A stretch of 64,000 nucleotides of DNA, taken from the NCBI RefSeq assembly GCF_026127265.1, contig NZ_WWFG01000003.1, positions 248,001 to 312,000 of the forward strand, written 5' to 3'. Origin of the DNA: Nostoc sp. KVJ3. Lineage in GTDB: Bacteria > Cyanobacteriota > Cyanobacteriia > Cyanobacteriales > Nostocaceae. Of this stretch, positions 45,089 to 55,262 are shown in pieces. A model generated the notes under the pieces. That model was not told where the DNA came from. It ran no database searches and saw only the letters and a program-made list of their open reading frames with translations. Both the position numbers and the translations under genes were made by a program. Each line of letters opens with the position of its first letter. Within the stretch, counting starts at the first letter, position 1.

Positions 45089-45188
45089 GACTGACCATTT
45101 TTTGAATTGATTTGACGCATTGCTCCTTTCTGAGCATCTTTTTCAGTGAACGCAAATATGTCGTTTCAAGCTTTTTAACTAGGAGTGC

Positions 45189-46480
45189 ATGATTATGTAT
45201 CAACCACAAGAACTTTTTAACGACCTTTCACCATCAGAAATTAGCCGGACTTTACGCTTGAGTGGGATACCTGAAAAAGAGTCATATACCGAGAATGATG
45301 CAGACAGGTTTCGTGAATGTCGCACCTTAATTGAGCAGGGTAGAAATGATGAGGAAGTAATGGCTCTATTATCTCCAATTGTTGACAATGCACTGTCAGA
45401 AACTCAGGGCAATTCCTCGTCGTCAACGAAGAATGGAGGGAAAAAACAAGGAAAAAAAGCCCAATTACCATTAGATATCACTGAATTACTAGTTATTGCT
45501 CGTGAAAGAGGCTATAAAATCGCACTTTCTCAGGCTTTAATAATTCTCCAAGTCTGCGGACTATCTGAGCAAGATGAGTATAGCTCGGATGAGTGCGAAC
45601 ACTTTCTTGAAACCTACAAATCAATAAAAGAGCAAAACAAATCCTTTGAAGAAGTTGCAGCCAGCTTAACAACTCTAGGTAAAAGCGAAAATTCTCAACA
45701 ATTAAAATTAGATGCAGTGATTGAGAATGTTAGTGAAAAAGCTGTAGCGGCAAGAGAAGATTTATCTAGCTTGATTGATAAAATTACTGCTGCTCAGGCT
45801 GAAGAAGCCCCAGAGTTAGTTCAATCACTTTACCTGAAAAATGTTGCACTGAAATTACAACAGAGCGATTCTGAAAATAACCTCTTCGCTCAATTAGAAG
45901 AAAGAATCATGGCGAGAATCGCCGAAAAAAAGCAGCAGAGGCTACAGTTATCTGGAGTGACTTGGGAGACGACACCCTTACCATCTTCTTCGCCCACGCC
46001 GATGCTGTCGCCCAACGCATTAGAGAATGGAACGAATACCGATTAAAACAAGAAATTGCAGCCAAAGAACGCACTATTGATATTCAAGTCGAAAAAGCCT
46101 CCGATGCTAAAGCTAATAAATTAGCTGCTCACAAGCTGGAAAAAATACAGGCATGGAACGAAGCACAACTAGAACGTCAAAAACTTCGTCAAAAACGCTT
46201 TGAACAGTTCAAAGGACTTGTTTTTTGGCTCGGTGGTTGGGTCGGTTCTGGCCGCTCTGGTATTTTCTTTTTTGGCTCTGCCATGTTAGCTTCTGCGACT
46301 TTTGCAGGAGTAACAATCATTAATCTGCCAACAAATCTTTCCTGTCCTGATCCCAAAAGTCCCTGTTATCTGGTATATCAAATGCGATTTAACAATAAAA
46401 GTGTGATTCTTCCACAACAGACCAAGGATATTATTGCTGAGTATGAGCGCAATAAGAGTAAACCTAAACGGCGCAGATAA
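45189..46480 (+). pseudogene. Helical membrane-tethered protein split by one frameshift (45189-46046 and 45962-46480)
   Basis: Frame 1 (ATG 45189) has two similar helical domains (LSPSEISRTLRLSGIPEKES and LSQALIILQVCGLSEQDEYS) and a coiled coil. Frame 2 (TTG 45962) continues with a coiled coil (AHADAVAQRIREWNEYRLKQ) and a membrane helix (GIFFFGSAMLASATFAGVTI). Adding one base to the run of seven A at 45925-45931 joins them smoothly as AEKKAAEATVIWSDLGDDTL, a protein of about 430 residues. The 85 bp overlap is therefore probably a broken single gene. It follows the actin-like gene and adaptor candidate on the same strand; a membrane-linked segregation or transfer role is possible. Confidence 0.65.
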
Positions 46481-46746
46481 TTAAGTTTTGGGGAAAGAGA
46501 AACTGTCTGTTTTAGTTTTCCCTATCTTTGGAACAGCATCGAATGGCATGAAGACTCATGTGAAATATCGTCAGGGCAGGGTGTTGGGTGTAGTGTTAAT
46601 AAAAATTGAATTTTAGTGCGCTAGACAAAACCAAGTTGTTCGTAATTCCCTACACCCCACACCCCAAAACCAGTAATACCAAGGGTTAACGCTTAACAAG
46701 CGTGCCATTCGGAACAGCATCAATAGTTTGATAGAGGGATGAAGTT

Positions 46747-47148
46747 ATGAACGAACTAAAAGAAATTAAACTTTGGGATGATTGGGACGATATCAATTTA
46801 TCAACTCCAGAACGTCGCATTGAACGCTTAGAAATTCTGCTGTGCCAAAAAGTCCACAAAGGCGAGGATATATCTGAATGTCTGCAAGTTTTAGAGTACT
46901 TGAAAAATCGCACGACTCAGCAAAAGTTAGAGTCTGTTTTCTTTAGGCGAGTTCAGTCTCAAGTGACTTCCAACTCGTGGAAAATAATTGGTCAGGCTAC
47001 CTTAATCTCCCTAGTCGCTATTTCTTGCTGCTTTGCCATGTATAAAATAGTTACTTTATCAATATCTAATAATTCTTCGTCGGAATTATCTCTTGGCAAA
47101 GAATTATCAAAAAACACCCCACCACACAGTAAAAAACATCATAGATAA
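46747..47148 (+). CDS. Hypothetical membrane protein (133 aa)
   Basis: Not recognised. The N-terminal part is acidic and helical (IKLWDDWDDINLSTPERRIE and LEILLCQKVHKGEDISECL), followed by one membrane helix (IIGQATLISLVAISCCFAMY) and a basic tail ending SKKHHR. Start ATG 46747; upstream GAGGGATGAAGTT is a weak ribosome-binding site. It is the last gene of the actin-like block on this strand, about 270 bp after the previous one. Confidence 0.55.
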   Translation: MNELKEIKLWDDWDDINLSTPERRIERLEILLCQKVHKGEDISECLQVLEYLKNRTTQQKLESVFFRRVQSQVTSNSWKIIGQATLISLVAISCCFAMYKIVTLSISNNSSSELSLGKELSKNTPPHSKKHHR

Positions 47149-47367
47149 ACACAATGACAGTGCGGTATATTTATTTACTGCACTGCGATTACTGACTATG
47201 ATACTTCATCAGCAATCTCTAAAATCTTTCAAGTCAACGGAGTAAAAAGGCAGTTTATGAATATTTACTTTCATGCCAAGGTGAGGCGATCGCTTTCTTT
47301 CACATATTCAGGTAAAATCACTGCATTTGATGGATAAAAACTTTCTTTACAGCGTAACTCACCTACT

Positions 47368-47898
47368 TTAATAAGAGGTGTCCTTGTCGAAAGGCAAACT
47401 GTCTTCCGGCTCAAAGTTTTGCAAGTCTTGCTCCATCTGCTGACGACGTTGGACGTATGTTTTGCTGTTTCCGATCCTCCCTTCCATCAACCATGCACCA
47501 AAGTTGATGCCTTGTTCTACGTGTGAGGCAGACATTTCATTATAATCATCAACCTCCATTTTCTTACGCCACTCAATCTGTTCCAGGGCACTTTCACTGA
47601 TGCCAATTTTCTGAGCATATTCTACATATTCAGGTCTGAGAGAACCATCTGGGTTAAATTCCTTTTTTTCTTGTTCAGTGAAGAAATCGTAGGCTGTGTA
47701 GATTGGCCACGGCTCTGGATCAGTCTCATCTAGGTGCTTCCAGTCGTCGTATGTTGCTTTTAACCTACGAGCATAACTATCAATTGCTCCTGGATGTTCG
47801 CCTTTAGATAACATTTCTTGTCGAGCTTCATCTTTTAAAGTTCCATCTGCATTGAATTCTTCCTTATGCATATTTATCCAACGTTTAATTCTTGACAT
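47368..47898 (-). CDS. Hypothetical protein (176 aa), internally repeated
   Basis: Not recognised. Charged, helical and soluble. Two similar segments occur: HKEEFNADGTLKDEARQEML and EKKEFNPDGSLRPEYVEYAQ, each followed by a helix with GEHPGAIDS or GISESALEQ, suggesting a duplicated small module. It is divergent from the 1726-residue gene with only 47 bp between start codons, so they share a promoter region and could be co-regulated. An AGGTTTTT-type sequence upstream gives little ribosome-binding support. Confidence 0.55.
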   Translation of the reverse strand: MSRIKRWINMHKEEFNADGTLKDEARQEMLSKGEHPGAIDSYARRLKATYDDWKHLDETDPEPWPIYTAYDFFTEQEKKEFNPDGSLRPEYVEYAQKIGISESALEQIEWRKKMEVDDYNEMSASHVEQGINFGAWLMEGRIGNSKTYVQRRQQMEQDLQNFEPEDSLPFDKDTSY

Positions 47899-47945
47899 AA
47901 AAACCTCCCAAAATATTAATCAAATCTCATCAATTTCTAAAAATC

Positions 47946-50900
47946 ATGACTCTGGAACTAAAGCATTTTGATCCCAGGCTCAATCAATGGATTTATACAG
48001 ATGAGCGCCAAACTATTTTAACTGAAAAGCTCAGTAATACTTTACTAGAATTTTACTTTCCTGACAAAAAATTCTCATTTGGGCATTCAGACGAATACAG
48101 TACAGATGAAGACTTAAAAAATCATCCAGATGGACACATCTTACTATTATCTTCAAAAACTCGTTTACTTTATGGATCAAAGGAATGTTTAGAAACGATT
48201 CAAAAAATTTGTCCAGATAGTAAAGACCGTGGAGCTTATGGTTCCATTTTCCTTGGGGCTTGTAAAAATGCGATTCACGAAAAGCTAAACATTCTGGTAG
48301 TAGATGATTCTACTGATAACATGGGTGAAAATGGAGGGATATTATCAAATGATTTGGCATATAAATTAGTTGGTGACTGTTATGGGCAGATTTCAACACA
48401 ACTTTATGACAAAGTAACCTTAAGAGAATCTCAAGCAGATAAAAGCTATCGTGTAATTCAGCATCGATTTGGTTGGGTGGATGGAGTTGGAGAGGATACT
48501 ACTAAATATCGCTTTGGCAAAGGAACACTCCGACCATACAAACTAGATGATATAAAGTACGCAGACCCGAACAATGAACCAAAAATCGATATAATTCTCC
48601 CCATAAGCAGTTTTAAGGGAACAGACAAGGATAGACCCAAAGGCCCCACTAAACCGCAGATTCAACCAGGATTATATCAGCAAAATATTTGGTTAGCCGA
48701 AAAAGGGCAATCTCAACAAGGACAGATGTCTATCTCCCAACTGCTGGCATCTTTCCCTCAAGGAATTAAAGATTTTGCCGAGGAACTAGAGGTGCAAGCT
48801 CAAAGATTAGCCTCTATTCAAGATGACCCTAGAATTGTTGCTGCTTACTATTGTGAAAGATATGAAAAACGTAAAGAATCATTGAGTCAAAATAAATTAA
48901 AAACATCAGATATTATCAATCAAGAAACAGATGTTAAAAACTTAGGGACAAATGATGACTTAGATGCAGATCAGGACTTAGATGACGAGAGTACTAAAGA
49001 TGACTTGTTCATGTACAAACTCATTAAAGCCGATTTACTTGGGCATCAGCAGCTTTTAGAAACTGAGAAGGTAAAACAGGAATTAAGTCGGTTTGTACAA
49101 AGTGAGTGGCGAGATATTGCTATTGGGAAAACGCTTACTTTTGACCGAGGAATGATTATTCCCTCCAAGGAACTCAAAAATGGTGAAATTTGTGTCCCTT
49201 GGCTGAAGCAAGAGGAAAAGGTTCTTAACTTTCGCTCTCCTTTCCTCAACTCTAATGGTCTGTGTGTCTCTACTAATAAACACGTTGAAGACCGTGTTGC
49301 TCCAGATGGTAAATCTTTGCAAGGCATAATTGTAGTCAATGACGAAGACCACAAGCGCATACAAGCCAGAATTACAGAGTTAGAAGCACAAGGAATCAAT
49401 GTTGATTTTATAGATCCAACCGAAACCGAATCAGAACGCCAAGCACGAGACTACGATGGTGACTGCATTGGTGTGGCAAAAGCCAGCTTACATCCCAACT
49501 TAACGGCAGAGGCAGAGCGAAGAAATCTTCCCCAAAACGCCTATTCGCCCACGGTTAAGCTCAAAAAACAATCATTTTATGATCCCACAGATGGAAGCCA
49601 GCCCCCATTTGAAAAAATCGCTATCCACATGAGCGATAGCATCAGCGTGGGCATAATCAACAATCAAGTGACAGCACTGGAGGCATTAGAATCAGAAATT
49701 GAAGTACTTAAAACTTACGGTAACTTAGAGCAACAATCAACTTATTTAGACCAAGTATCTAAGCGCTATCAAAGTTTATTTGAACAGGAACATGGGGAGA
49801 AGCCCAAATCAATTAGAGCAGAGTACAAACCTTTCATGCAATCTGTTGTAGTTCTAGCAAAGAATCCTAACAGAACGCCAGAGATTATTCAGCAGGCAAT
49901 GGATGTTAACCGCCTGATGTACCGAGAAATGATTGGTGAGGGATGTTATCAAAACCAAATAGCGGTTGATTTATTCAAAAGTGCTAAAAAACCTGAGATG
50001 GATAAAATCCGGGAAAACAGCCGCTATTTGTATCGTGATGTTAATTATATTAAAGATAAGAAATCTTCGTCAGTTTATTTAAGCACAGGGATAACACCAA
50101 AGGGCTACTCGCCAGTAGAATTATTAATTAGCCAAACTAACAAATATTTCCAAGAATCACAGTTAGAATCGCGCCCCATCGTCCAGTTTAAAGACTTATT
50201 CAAAGGAGTAGAATTTACACCACAGCAGAAATTTGCAGCGATCGCCGCGAAGTACGAGTTCGATCTGAAATTCAACGTTGCGGTTCGTGTCTCAAGGCGA
50301 CGAGAAACAGAGTCTGGCCCTAGCGCAATTGTTCAAACGGATTCAGGAACGCAACTCGAAATTACCAACCTCACCCGCTACGGGCATCCCCTAATCTGGA
50401 AAGCCCAGACACTTAATATTCGCCTAGATGAGATTAAATTCACAAACAGTGAACGCCCCCATAAATTATTAGCAGTTGCACAGATAGATGACGAGGTTGG
50501 GGAGGATGGAAAACCCGCTTACCGCAACCTGGGAACAGTTAGCCAGCAATCTGTGACTGACCACAACCTCAAGGCGGGGATGACCATGCAGGGAGCTAAA
50601 CTCCTAGAACTAAAACCAGAACTTACTAGAAGCCAAACTAAACTACTTTTTGCCTTGGCAAATGAATCGGCAGAAGCATTTTACGCGAAAATCCCAGAGT
50701 CAGAAAAACTTGCAGGAGCAGCAGCCGCTTGGAACATCTGTGCATCCCGCCAGGATGAACTCGAAGTTGCAAGAAAAGAAAACGCAAACCCCCAAGCGAT
50801 CGCTAAAAAAGTCTCTAATTTTGCCTTCGCTGCTTTCCCCAATGAGATTATCTCCCGCTTAGATAAATTGCAATTTACTGAGCCGAAGTTAGTCACACTT

Positions 50901-53126
50901 TTGAATGAAGCGAATCAATTTTTAGGTCGAGACTGGAACAAGGATGATTTGCACCCGATAGAAATTAGGGCTAGCCACCACCCACCGGGACATGAACGCC
51001 ACGTTTCCAGATTGTTATTTGTACAGGATACTGACGGTGAATATAAAGAATTCGCCATGCTGGAGACAAGAACTGGACAGCTACCGATTGGCACAAAGGC
51101 GCAAGCTAATTTCATTGGCGTGGAACCTGCTACTGCCAAAGCAACTATTGGACTGCCAGGATTTGAGCCGATTGAAATTACTATCCGTGAACTCAAGAAC
51201 TTCTCTTATGCAGGACTTGTTTTTAACGCCGAACCGGTCAACTTAGAATTTGGCACTGTGCCGCTTCCTGACAAAACAGTAAAAATCAAAATTGATGCTT
51301 TGACTCTGGGTGAGTTAGACAGTGATTCTGCCCAACAGTTAAAACAAATTGATTACCTGAAAAGTGGTAATCCTCTAAAATTAAAGCTCACGTCAATTTC
51401 TGAAATTGGAGATCAAGCTTTTGTGCTGGGTGAGTCTGGCAATGGTCATCTCCTGAAAATTAATAAAATTAACTTTTATGATTTTTCTGGTCAGACATTC
51501 AATGATCAAGATTACCGAAAACTGACTATCGAAACCTCAGCTTCTAAAACTAGAGATGCTGTATTTTTGAATGGTGAACCCTTGGGGGTATTGCACTTCA
51601 AAAAAGACAAAGACGCGCTCAGACAACTTGGGCTACTCAAAACCGGACAACTTACCCTAGCACCCGCTATTATTGAAAGTAATTTCTCTGTTATTTGCGC
51701 TCAAATTGACCCTAATACCGTTGAATATCCTACTATTTGGACGAAGGAATTTCAGGTTTTTGGGACTCAATTAGTTAATCCTCAACAACAAGAGATGATT
51801 GAGAGTAGTGCGAAAATTATACATCATATTAAAGAGCGTCCTACTTTCTTATTTTCTACAGAATCAAACAGAAAACTTGGAATCATGGGCTTGGCTGTTG
51901 ACAACCAGAAAGCTGATACTGTGACTAAATGGTTAACTGCTCAAAAAGTTGAATGGCAGCAAGTACCAATGGAAGATGTTATCAGAGAAACTAAAAAAGG
52001 TCTAGCGGTATTTAACTTGGTTGATAGCTCCATCCCTGCCAAAACTTTGGAGAACATGACCAAGAAATTCGGGGCAATTATTGAAACGGATAGTGACTAT
52101 CAACAAAGAGTTAATTCCCTCGCCACACGACCACAGTTTTTGAAACCTCCATCTCAATCAGCATTGTCCCCACCTCAACAAAGCGCTCAATTCCACCCAA
52201 ACCAAGAGGTTCAAAATGTCGCCCCTCCTGTCATCAAAGGCAAACCGATTCCGATGAACTACCCATTAATGATGCATGGTGACACCAATTTTTTACCCGT
52301 GGATACTTGCATTGATGCGATGAGAGGATATGGTCGAACTCATACGACTAGAGCTAAAGAGCCATACAAACAGTATGGGTTTAAGGAAGGTGATATTGCT
52401 CTAGCTACAGGAATTGATAAACAAGTCGCCTTTCGAGTCGGTCAACAGTATCAAATTACACCTGACATGATTGCTGACCCTGTTTATCAACAGCAGTGGG
52501 GTGATATGGAAAAGCACTCACCCAAAGCATTACCAGAATTATTCACGGGTAAACAGCAGGTGTGGGGACTGCACCTAGAGCCATTGGGGGATTATGTGGA
52601 GGGTTTTATAGTCCCGTTTCCTGAACCACAAAACAGAGCCGTACCCAACCAAACAGTCCAAACTCAATCAGTCACTATTGATGACTTAAGAAATTGGTAC
52701 AATGCCGCCGATAAGTTAGGGAAGTCGGAGAATTACAAAAAACGCATTGTAGAAGTGGCAAATGGGTTTAAAGCTGGTGAGCAATTATCAGCCGAAGCGT
52801 TGACAGTAATGAATAAAGATATATTTGAGCTTGAAAGAATCAGTCGGCTGACTCAAATTGCTCAAAGGATTGGCATGGTCTGGGGTAAGTCTAATGAAAA
52901 TGGCACTCAATTTCTTGGAAAAATTTATGACTTGGCTTTCAATACCCAGCAGAGGGATTTAACTATTTCGCAGAAAAATGGGGAGGTAATTTTAAACTTG
53001 CAATCAGGGAGAGTGCAGACTAACAAACTAACTCCACAGATATTGCAAACTTTTGAGGATGTTAATACTCAAATTGATAAAATATTAGCTAAATCTCAAA
53101 CACAACAAATAGACTTACAAAGATAG
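47946..53126 (+). CDS. Giant protein with double-psi beta-barrel RNA polymerase motifs (RdRP/QDE-1/YonO-like)
   Basis: 1726 residues. Motifs in the order found in single-chain DPBB RNA polymerases: GENGGILSNDLAYKL (127-141), like the first-barrel block of RNAP beta and cellular RdRPs; QHRFGWVDGVG (172-182) and YRFGKGTL (188-195), like the R-G-K-G block; VLNFRSPFLNSNG (426-438), like beta-prime NRAPTL...G or RdRP RNPxLHPG; and the metal-binding DYDGD (502-506), followed by LTAEAERRNL like the beta-prime EA-rich helix. Polymerase activity is therefore plausible but inferred. The C-terminal thousand residues hold beta-rich domains and a conserved MHGDTNFLPVDTCIDAMRGY region (about 1440). No signal peptide. 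Large insertions separate motifs. Confidence 0.6.
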   Translation: MTLELKHFDPRLNQWIYTDERQTILTEKLSNTLLEFYFPDKKFSFGHSDEYSTDEDLKNHPDGHILLLSSKTRLLYGSKECLETIQKICPDSKDRGAYGSIFLGACKNAIHEKLNILVVDDSTDNMGENGGILSNDLAYKLVGDCYGQISTQLYDKVTLRESQADKSYRVIQHRFGWVDGVGEDTTKYRFGKGTLRPYKLDDIKYADPNNEPKIDIILPISSFKGTDKDRPKGPTKPQIQPGLYQQNIWLAEKGQSQQGQMSISQLLASFPQGIKDFAEELEVQAQRLASIQDDPRIVAAYYCERYEKRKESLSQNKLKTSDIINQETDVKNLGTNDDLDADQDLDDESTKDDLFMYKLIKADLLGHQQLLETEKVKQELSRFVQSEWRDIAIGKTLTFDRGMIIPSKELKNGEICVPWLKQEEKVLNFRSPFLNSNGLCVSTNKHVEDRVAPDGKSLQGIIVVNDEDHKRIQARITELEAQGINVDFIDPTETESERQARDYDGDCIGVAKASLHPNLTAEAERRNLPQNAYSPTVKLKKQSFYDPTDGSQPPFEKIAIHMSDSISVGIINNQVTALEALESEIEVLKTYGNLEQQSTYLDQVSKRYQSLFEQEHGEKPKSIRAEYKPFMQSVVVLAKNPNRTPEIIQQAMDVNRLMYREMIGEGCYQNQIAVDLFKSAKKPEMDKIRENSRYLYRDVNYIKDKKSSSVYLSTGITPKGYSPVELLISQTNKYFQESQLESRPIVQFKDLFKGVEFTPQQKFAAIAAKYEFDLKFNVAVRVSRRRETESGPSAIVQTDSGTQLEITNLTRYGHPLIWKAQTLNIRLDEIKFTNSERPHKLLAVAQIDDEVGEDGKPAYRNLGTVSQQSVTDHNLKAGMTMQGAKLLELKPELTRSQTKLLFALANESAEAFYAKIPESEKLAGAAAAWNICASRQDELEVARKENANPQAIAKKVSNFAFAAFPNEIISRLDKLQFTEPKLVTLLNEANQFLGRDWNKDDLHPIEIRASHHPPGHERHVSRLLFVQDTDGEYKEFAMLETRTGQLPIGTKAQANFIGVEPATAKATIGLPGFEPIEITIRELKNFSYAGLVFNAEPVNLEFGTVPLPDKTVKIKIDALTLGELDSDSAQQLKQIDYLKSGNPLKLKLTSISEIGDQAFVLGESGNGHLLKINKINFYDFSGQTFNDQDYRKLTIETSASKTRDAVFLNGEPLGVLHFKKDKDALRQLGLLKTGQLTLAPAIIESNFSVICAQIDPNTVEYPTIWTKEFQVFGTQLVNPQQQEMIESSAKIIHHIKERPTFLFSTESNRKLGIMGLAVDNQKADTVTKWLTAQKVEWQQVPMEDVIRETKKGLAVFNLVDSSIPAKTLENMTKKFGAIIETDSDYQQRVNSLATRPQFLKPPSQSALSPPQQSAQFHPNQEVQNVAPPVIKGKPIPMNYPLMMHGDTNFLPVDTCIDAMRGYGRTHTTRAKEPYKQYGFKEGDIALATGIDKQVAFRVGQQYQITPDMIADPVYQQQWGDMEKHSPKALPELFTGKQQVWGLHLEPLGDYVEGFIVPFPEPQNRAVPNQTVQTQSVTIDDLRNWYNAADKLGKSENYKKRIVEVANGFKAGEQLSAEALTVMNKDIFELERISRLTQIAQRIGMVWGKSNENGTQFLGKIYDLAFNTQQRDLTISQKNGEVILNLQSGRVQTNKLTPQILQTFEDVNTQIDKILAKSQTQQIDLQR

Positions 53127-53175
53127 ATTTATCTTAAATAGCCTTTTTAAGGTGATGAAAAAGGAGAACAACGCT

Positions 53176-53305
53176 ATGGAGACGGTTAATTTAGAGCAAG
53201 CACAGGTTTCTTATAATCAAGGTCTGGCACATACATCTAAAGTCAGGTAATTTAGATGCAGTTATCGAGTGCTTTAGAGCAGGGTATACAGTCAGCCAAC
53301 TGTAA
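53176..53305 (+). pseudogene. TPR gene remnant
   Basis: ATG 53176, preceded by AAAGGAGAAC, reads METVNLEQAQVSYNQGLAHT then stops at 53250. One base over, the TPR continues as SGNLDAVIECFRAGYTVSQL to a stop at 53303-53305. It is the start of a TPR protein broken by a one-base shift and truncated; nothing further is recognisable before the ParE gene. The remaining 80 bp to 53385 show nothing. Confidence 0.55.
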
Positions 53306-53385
53306 GGATGTTCAAAACTGATTTTTTCGCAAGTAATAAAGAGAAAGCAGGAGTGTTGGCAAAAATCTAACTATTGAAGAATGAC

Positions 53386-53688
53386 TTACTCATCATCTTC
53401 TTCAAAAAGGCTTTGAATGTCTCTTGCCCCATGTATAACACGAATAACTTCAATCCCTTGGTTTATAGAACGGTAGAAAATTAGATAATTCCCTAGTGGA
53501 AAACTTCGCAGATTTGGTGCTAAGGAATCGCGTTTTCTTCCCATACCTGGGTTTGATGCCAACATTTTGAGCTGACTGTCTATTTTTTTTAGAAGCTGAT
53601 CTGCTTTATCAAAGCTGTCACTGGCAATAAAATTCCAAATATCCAATAAATCAGCTTGTGCTAACGGTTTTATAAGAATTGTCGCCAT
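53386..53688 (-). CDS. parE: ParE/RelE-superfamily toxin
   Basis: 100 residues with the ParE layout: N-terminal helices (QADLLDIWNFIASDSFDKAD), a GMGRKRDSL turn, and the beta-sheet end FPLGNYLIFYRSINQGIEVI followed by RVIHGARDI, the signature of ParE-type toxins (R-V-x-H-x-x-R-D). ParE poisons DNA gyrase in characterised members; this one is untested. The start overlaps the antitoxin stop by one base (TAATG), giving coupled translation with antitoxin first. It stabilises the plasmid by killing plasmid-free cells. Confidence 0.9.
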   Translation of the reverse strand: MATILIKPLAQADLLDIWNFIASDSFDKADQLLKKIDSQLKMLASNPGMGRKRDSLAPNLRSFPLGNYLIFYRSINQGIEVIRVIHGARDIQSLFEEDDE

Positions 53689-53945
53689 TATGGGGATTCT
53701 CTCGTCTGCCGTTGTTGTTTAGCCAATTCGATAATTTCATCCATGTTTAGCGGTGTAGATTCTCCGCTATCAATCCCCTGCTGTATCTCCCTACGTAACT
53801 CGGCAAGGCGTATTGCTTTGAGGGCATCCTGCTCTTTGAGCAGCCGCAGACCTTCACGGATCACTTCACTAGCCGAAGTGTACATACCGCTTTCAACTTT
53901 GGATTGCACCCACTTTTCCAGTTCTATGGTCAGAGAAACGTTCAT
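53688..53945 (-). CDS. parD: ParD-like antitoxin
   Basis: 85 residues with an N-terminal ribbon-helix-helix: NVSLTIELEKWVQSKVESG then YTSASEVIREGLRLLKEQD, and a C-terminal helix with acidic residues (GESTPLNMDEIIEL) that would wrap the toxin. As in other ParD proteins it probably represses its own promoter. Upstream gene of the ParE toxin. The pair is intact. Confidence 0.9.
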   Translation of the reverse strand: MNVSLTIELEKWVQSKVESGMYTSASEVIREGLRLLKEQDALKAIRLAELRREIQQGIDSGESTPLNMDEIIELAKQQRQTRESP

Positions 53946-53978
53946 CTGCTACCTCTTGATAGGCTCATAGCAATAATC

Positions 53979-54344
53979 CTACCGGGAATAACAAAAAATG
54001 TCCAACTTTGTTATTACTGGAGTTGAATAATGCCCAAGTAAGAAAATTAAGTTGTAAAAATTATTACATTGATTGTTAGAGTTGAGGTCTGGCAAAGCTT
54101 TCAGTAGCCAATGCTGCAAAGCTTTGGTGGTAGACTTGTTCTCAGTGATAGCACCAGATTTGATATCAGTCGTCTGGAGTGCTAGTGCTTCTGATACACG
54201 ACAACCAGTAAAAAGGCAAATCCCTTTCCAGAGTACGATGTTATAACCGCCCAGGCGATCACATGGAGTGAGAAACTTTTCAGCAATAATCGCTTCAATT
54301 CGTCTTAGATTAGTATCTTTCTTGTCCGTTGACGTTAATGGCAT
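53979..54344 (-). pseudogene. Tyrosine recombinase fragment
   Basis: 121 residues resembling the start of an integrase catalytic domain (LWKGICLFTGCRVSEALALQ, with the box I Arg), followed by a tail that does not match (CNNFYNLIFLLGHYSTPVIT). The HxxR motif and catalytic Tyr are missing, so it is a truncated, inactive copy. Divergent start 4 bp from the membrane protein gene at 54348. Confidence 0.6.
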
Positions 54345-54347
54345 ACT

Positions 54348-55139
54348 GTGCCAAATACGCTAAATATACAGTTACTTAGTCCAATGCTCGATTATGTCAG
54401 TGCAGGAATCGCGTTTTATATCACGATGCTCCCCGTACAAGAGTGGATATTGGAATTCCGCCTTGGTTATCTCGGTCGCTACTGGAGCCTGATAAGTATT
54501 GCTGGCCTATTCATTGGCTTTTTGCTCTGTGTGCTGATATTCGTGCCATTGATTATTAACATGATATTAGATCCGTTCACATATCCAGATCATTTGGTGA
54601 TGAGCGCGATCGCGGCGGTGATTTTTAGCGCAATACTCTGGCTGGGACAGTGGCTAATACTGCGACAGACTGAGTTGACACCAAGGATTTTTGCACTCAT
54701 TAATACGGTAGTTGGAATTTCCGTCTTTTCGGTGCTGGTGTGGTTTAACCAAAAAAGCTTGCAGTGGAGCGGTGGCCCGATTGAAGGCTGGAGAACCGGA
54801 CTCATCTTTCTAGTGGGTGGTACAATTACCGGAGCCGCGACGGGTAAAGCATTAGATTTTTACTGTTGGCGAATCGAGCAGCGATTAATCAGACTTGAGA
54901 GGGAGAGGGTAGAACAAGAAACCCAAGAGCGGGAAAGGCTTTTGAAAGAAAGAATCGAGAAGGAGAAATTAGAGCAAGAACGCCTAGAAGCAGAGATGGC
55001 AGAACGGAAAAGGATACAGCGAGAGGCGGCTATTGAGGAAGAACGTTTGTGGTACGAAAAACACGGGAAAGACTATGCTGATTATGAATATGATGAGGAT
55101 GAAGAGGAGTCCGAAGATGAAGACCAGGAGGAGGAATAA
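54348..55139 (+). CDS. Membrane protein with coiled coil and acidic tail
   Basis: 263 residues, GTG 54348 or ATG 54384. Four hydrophobic helices (LISIAGLFIGFLLCVLIFVP, LVMSAIAAVIFSAILWLG, IFALINTVVGISVFSVLVWF, TGLIFLVGGTITGAATG). A charged coiled coil follows (RLERERVEQETQERERLLKE), then a tail of Asp/Glu (DEDEEESEDEDQEEE). I do not recognise the family. The acidic tail may mimic DNA or bind basic proteins; that is speculation. It follows a ParDE module and integrase fragment in an accessory-like stretch. Confidence 0.6.
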   Translation: MPNTLNIQLLSPMLDYVSAGIAFYITMLPVQEWILEFRLGYLGRYWSLISIAGLFIGFLLCVLIFVPLIINMILDPFTYPDHLVMSAIAAVIFSAILWLGQWLILRQTELTPRIFALINTVVGISVFSVLVWFNQKSLQWSGGPIEGWRTGLIFLVGGTITGAATGKALDFYCWRIEQRLIRLERERVEQETQERERLLKERIEKEKLEQERLEAEMAERKRIQREAAIEEERLWYEKHGKDYADYEYDEDEEESEDEDQEEE

Positions 55140-55262
55140 ACTCAATTCTCCATCAAATTGTTAAAGCAGGAAATGTTCAAGCAGAAATAGAAAAGCTGTC
55201 TTCACCACCATCAGGACGATAGCGCCATAAATGCTGTGCAAATTTTGGTTTAATCGTGGATT

